NCBI RefSeq assembly: GCF_000196115.1
Contig: NC_005027.1
Location: forward strand, 6,692,001 to 6,756,000
Direction of reading: 5' to 3'
From: Rhodopirellula baltica SH 1
GTDB taxonomy: Bacteria; Planctomycetota; Planctomycetia; Pirellulales; Pirellulaceae
Length of the DNA stretch: 64,000 nucleotides
In this document: in pieces, positions 62,129 to 64,000 of the stretch
Layout: the number at the start of each line of letters is the position of its first letter
How positions within the stretch are numbered: the first letter of the stretch is position 1
Notes under the pieces: generated by a model
Told to the model about the DNA's origin: nothing
Database searches by the model: none
The model's input: only the letters and a program-made list of their open reading frames with translations
Position numbers and translations under genes: made by a program

Positions 62129-62352
62129 ATTTCGATTCGGCCGTTGTTCGGTCGTGTTCTATGCTTTTTTCTGGCGGTGTCATCCGTCAAAATGAACGGG
62201 CTCAGACACACGCGTCTTCGTTTCCTACTCACCGCTCAGCAGCGCGGGCGTCTTCCACTCGACACGAAACAGTCATTGAAGGTTCCGAACGCTGCGCGCT
62301 AGGAGCGTTGATTTGACTCTCGCTGCGATCTCCATCCCCCTGGATCGATCTT

Positions 62353-64000
62353 ATGTTTCATCTGGAAATTTGCCGTCGGATGCGATGGTTGTTGTTGCTT
62401 CTTTTGATGTTTCCGACAACTGCTTTGGCAATCGATCCTGTTCGTCCAGGTGACCAGATCGAGGTGAAGCACTTAGGGTCTTGGCGACCGGGGGAAGTGC
62501 TTGAATATCAGAAAGGACAAGCCCGCGTTCGGTACACATTCATTCAAGAACACGAAGGGATCTTCAAACTGGCGGACATGCGGTTTCCCAACAATGAGGG
62601 GAACTGGATGATCTGGAAGGACGCTTCTGGGAAGTTCCTGATCCCTGCTCGGTTGCTCGAGCGAACTCCGACCAAGGTCAAACTGTTGAAGGAAGACGGG
62701 GCGACGGTGGAAGTTTCGATTGACAAATTGGCCGCCAACCTTCAACAGCAACTCAGCAAGATTGCGAAGGCTGAAAAGGAATTTGTAGACGCTGCATTGG
62801 TTCGCGTTGGGGACCAAGTCGAGCTGAAGAAGTACAGCACTTGGTACCCCGCAACTGTCAAAGCTCTGCTGCCCGATGGAGCAAAGGTGGAATATGAGTA
62901 CGGCAGTGCCAAAGACAAACGCGAAGCGGATGCGAAGTATGAGGACATGCGTTATCCCAACAACGAGGGGCCATGGGCGGACTGGACGGATATCTCGGGC
63001 AAGCACAAAGTCAAAGCACGTTACCTGACGCACGATGCGACGCACGTCGACTTGCTGCTACAAGGTGATAAACGAATCCGGTTGGAGCGATCCAAGTTGG
63101 CCGCTGAGATCGAAGAGCAACTAGCGCTTCGAGCGATCGTCGCAAGGCGTCCTGACGAGGTGGACTTTGACGTTTCCGGAGTGGATTTCGACAACCTGCC
63201 GCCGTGGATTAGCTATGGCACCGATGCACCTGCACCCGACATAGGTGTGGCAGGCGGTCCGGCATCGGATTCGCGACCAAGTCTGAGCAACGGTTACTTC
63301 CGCGTTCCGTTGGAAACGAGCGGGAAGATCGATGCCGCAATTTTGGTGGATGGATCAGATGGTTGGATCGCATTTGGCATCACGCCAGAAACAATTGACG
63401 CCAGCCATCCGGTTTCAATGCAGTGGGTCAACCTGATGTCGCAGGCTCGGTTGCCCGGCCCCAACTTCTTCGAAGGTGAAGTGATCATCGGCTATTCCGC
63501 CGAACAACGACGACTGCTGACCGCGGAAGGGTTGGATGTCCGCGGATCGGCAAGTCGTTTTTGTACATATCGATTAGAGCCGGGGTCCGACACCGCGACA
63601 CCGGAATGGAAATGGTCGGTGCCCAAAGTCCGGTTCTATTCTTATCGAGACCAAATGAACGCTTCGTTTGTCGGTGAGGACCGAATCCTAGTTGGCTATG
63701 GCGGCACACTTACGATGTGGAACATGGCCACCAAGACGGCCGAGTATGTGATCCCGTCGAAAAAATCGGAAATGAATTTCAGCCCCGATCAACGTCACTT
63801 CATTACCAATCAGTATTCACACGCTGTCATCATCGAAACGGAGTCGGGGAAACCGGTTGCCGATGTGAAGAAACTCTCCACTGTCAGCTTCGCTCAAGAT
63901 GGAAATCATCTTGTTGGGAGTGGAAATTTCAGTGAATCTCTCTTGGATTTGCAAACAGGAAAGTCGCGATCAATCACGAGCGGGTTTCGAGCCAATAAGA
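62353..64000 (+). CDS. Secreted protein with duplicated SHD1 modules and beta-propeller-like region, truncated by window end
   Basis: Open from the ATG at 62353 for 549 codons to the edge. Signal peptide 'WLLLLLLMFPTTALAID'. Two consecutive copies of a tandem unit follow: a small tudor-like beta domain ('GDQIEVKHLGSWRPGEVLEY' and 'GDQVELKKYSTWYPATVKAL') and an SLA1-homology-1 (SHD1) domain ('WMIWKDASGKFLIPARLLE' and 'WADWTDISGKHKVKARYLT'), giving residues ~25-265. After a linker a region with WD40/propeller-like strands starts near ~440 ('LVGYGGTLTMWNMATKTAEYV'). SHD1 proteins are characteristic of Pirellulaceae; function unknown. Confidence 0.8.
   Translation, partial: MFHLEICRRMRWLLLLLLMFPTTALAIDPVRPGDQIEVKHLGSWRPGEVLEYQKGQARVRYTFIQEHEGIFKLADMRFPNNEGNWMIWKDASGKFLIPARLLERTPTKVKLLKEDGATVEVSIDKLAANLQQQLSKIAKAEKEFVDAALVRVGDQVELKKYSTWYPATVKALLPDGAKVEYEYGSAKDKREADAKYEDMRYPNNEGPWADWTDISGKHKVKARYLTHDATHVDLLLQGDKRIRLERSKLAAEIEEQLALRAIVARRPDEVDFDVSGVDFDNLPPWISYGTDAPAPDIGVAGGPASDSRPSLSNGYFRVPLETSGKIDAAILVDGSDGWIAFGITPETIDASHPVSMQWVNLMSQARLPGPNFFEGEVIIGYSAEQRRLLTAEGLDVRGSASRFCTYRLEPGSDTATPEWKWSVPKVRFYSYRDQMNASFVGEDRILVGYGGTLTMWNMATKTAEYVIPSKKSEMNFSPDQRHFITNQYSHAVIIETESGKPVADVKKLSTVSFAQDGNHLVGSGNFSESLLDLQTGKSRSITSGFRANK

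Overview
The window reads as chromosomal DNA of a planctomycete close to Rhodopirellula (Pirellulaceae). The inference rests on gene families typical of that group: a DUF1552 / planctomycete-cytochrome (DUF1587-1592-1588-1585) pair, DUF1571, DUF1573, DUF4129 and GYF_2 proteins, an SHD1-domain protein, a membrane-anchored Ser/Thr kinase, many secreted proteins of unknown function, and a flagellar gene set. No rRNA, tRNA or CRISPR array was seen. Species identity is inferred, not tested.

Layout. 1-6827 (minus): a tightly coupled run of a LarA-like protein, a zinc-ribbon Nudix hydrolase and a Mn/Fe/Zn ABC importer (binding protein, ATPase, two permeases). The permeases carry C-terminal winged-helix extensions; the first is a permease-DtxR fusion of the chlamydial YtgCR type. 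A 277-bp element with terminal inverted repeats splits this operon. 6983-8223 (plus): a membrane protein and thymidylate kinase. 8224-14102: an accessory region of small orphan genes on the minus strand. Four ~90-bp attC-like repeats alternate with the genes, each ending in GTT 7-10 bases before the next start codon, as in an integron cassette array without a visible integrase. A collapsed group II intron lies beside the array in the opposite orientation, next to an MltR-family gene. 14103-20430 (minus): DUF1571, a large secreted protein, and a GYF / DUF4129 / voltage-sensor-like membrane cluster. 20706-33928: secreted and membrane proteins, ribBA coupled to a LigD-phosphoesterase-like gene, an esterase, an EamA permease, a Ser/Thr kinase, a lipoprotein and a DUF1573 protein.

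33929-47584 holds flagellar genes: fliG-fliH-fliI-fliJ-motE-like-fliK (minus) and flgD-flgE (minus). Between them are a STAS/histidine-kinase pair, a DAHP synthase and a VanZ-like protein. fliK ends inside a two-motif minisatellite. 47808-55902 (plus) is rich in membrane and proteolysis functions: a peptidase-MA-like metalloprotease, then three start-stop-coupled genes (GAF-like/HlyD, periplasmic HlyD, and a PqqD-like/M50/HlyD fusion) forming a candidate export-and-processing machine, then a GGQ release-factor-like protein and a rhomboid protease. 56031-64000 (plus): a membrane protein, a purple-acid-phosphatase-like enzyme, the DUF1552/cytochrome pair, and a truncated SHD1/beta-propeller-like protein.

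The strongest candidates for something under-described are the attC-like cassette array with its intron remnant (10391-13063), the three-lipoyl-domain M50/HlyD module (49092-54459), and the metal importer with DNA-binding-type domains on both permeases (1-2447).
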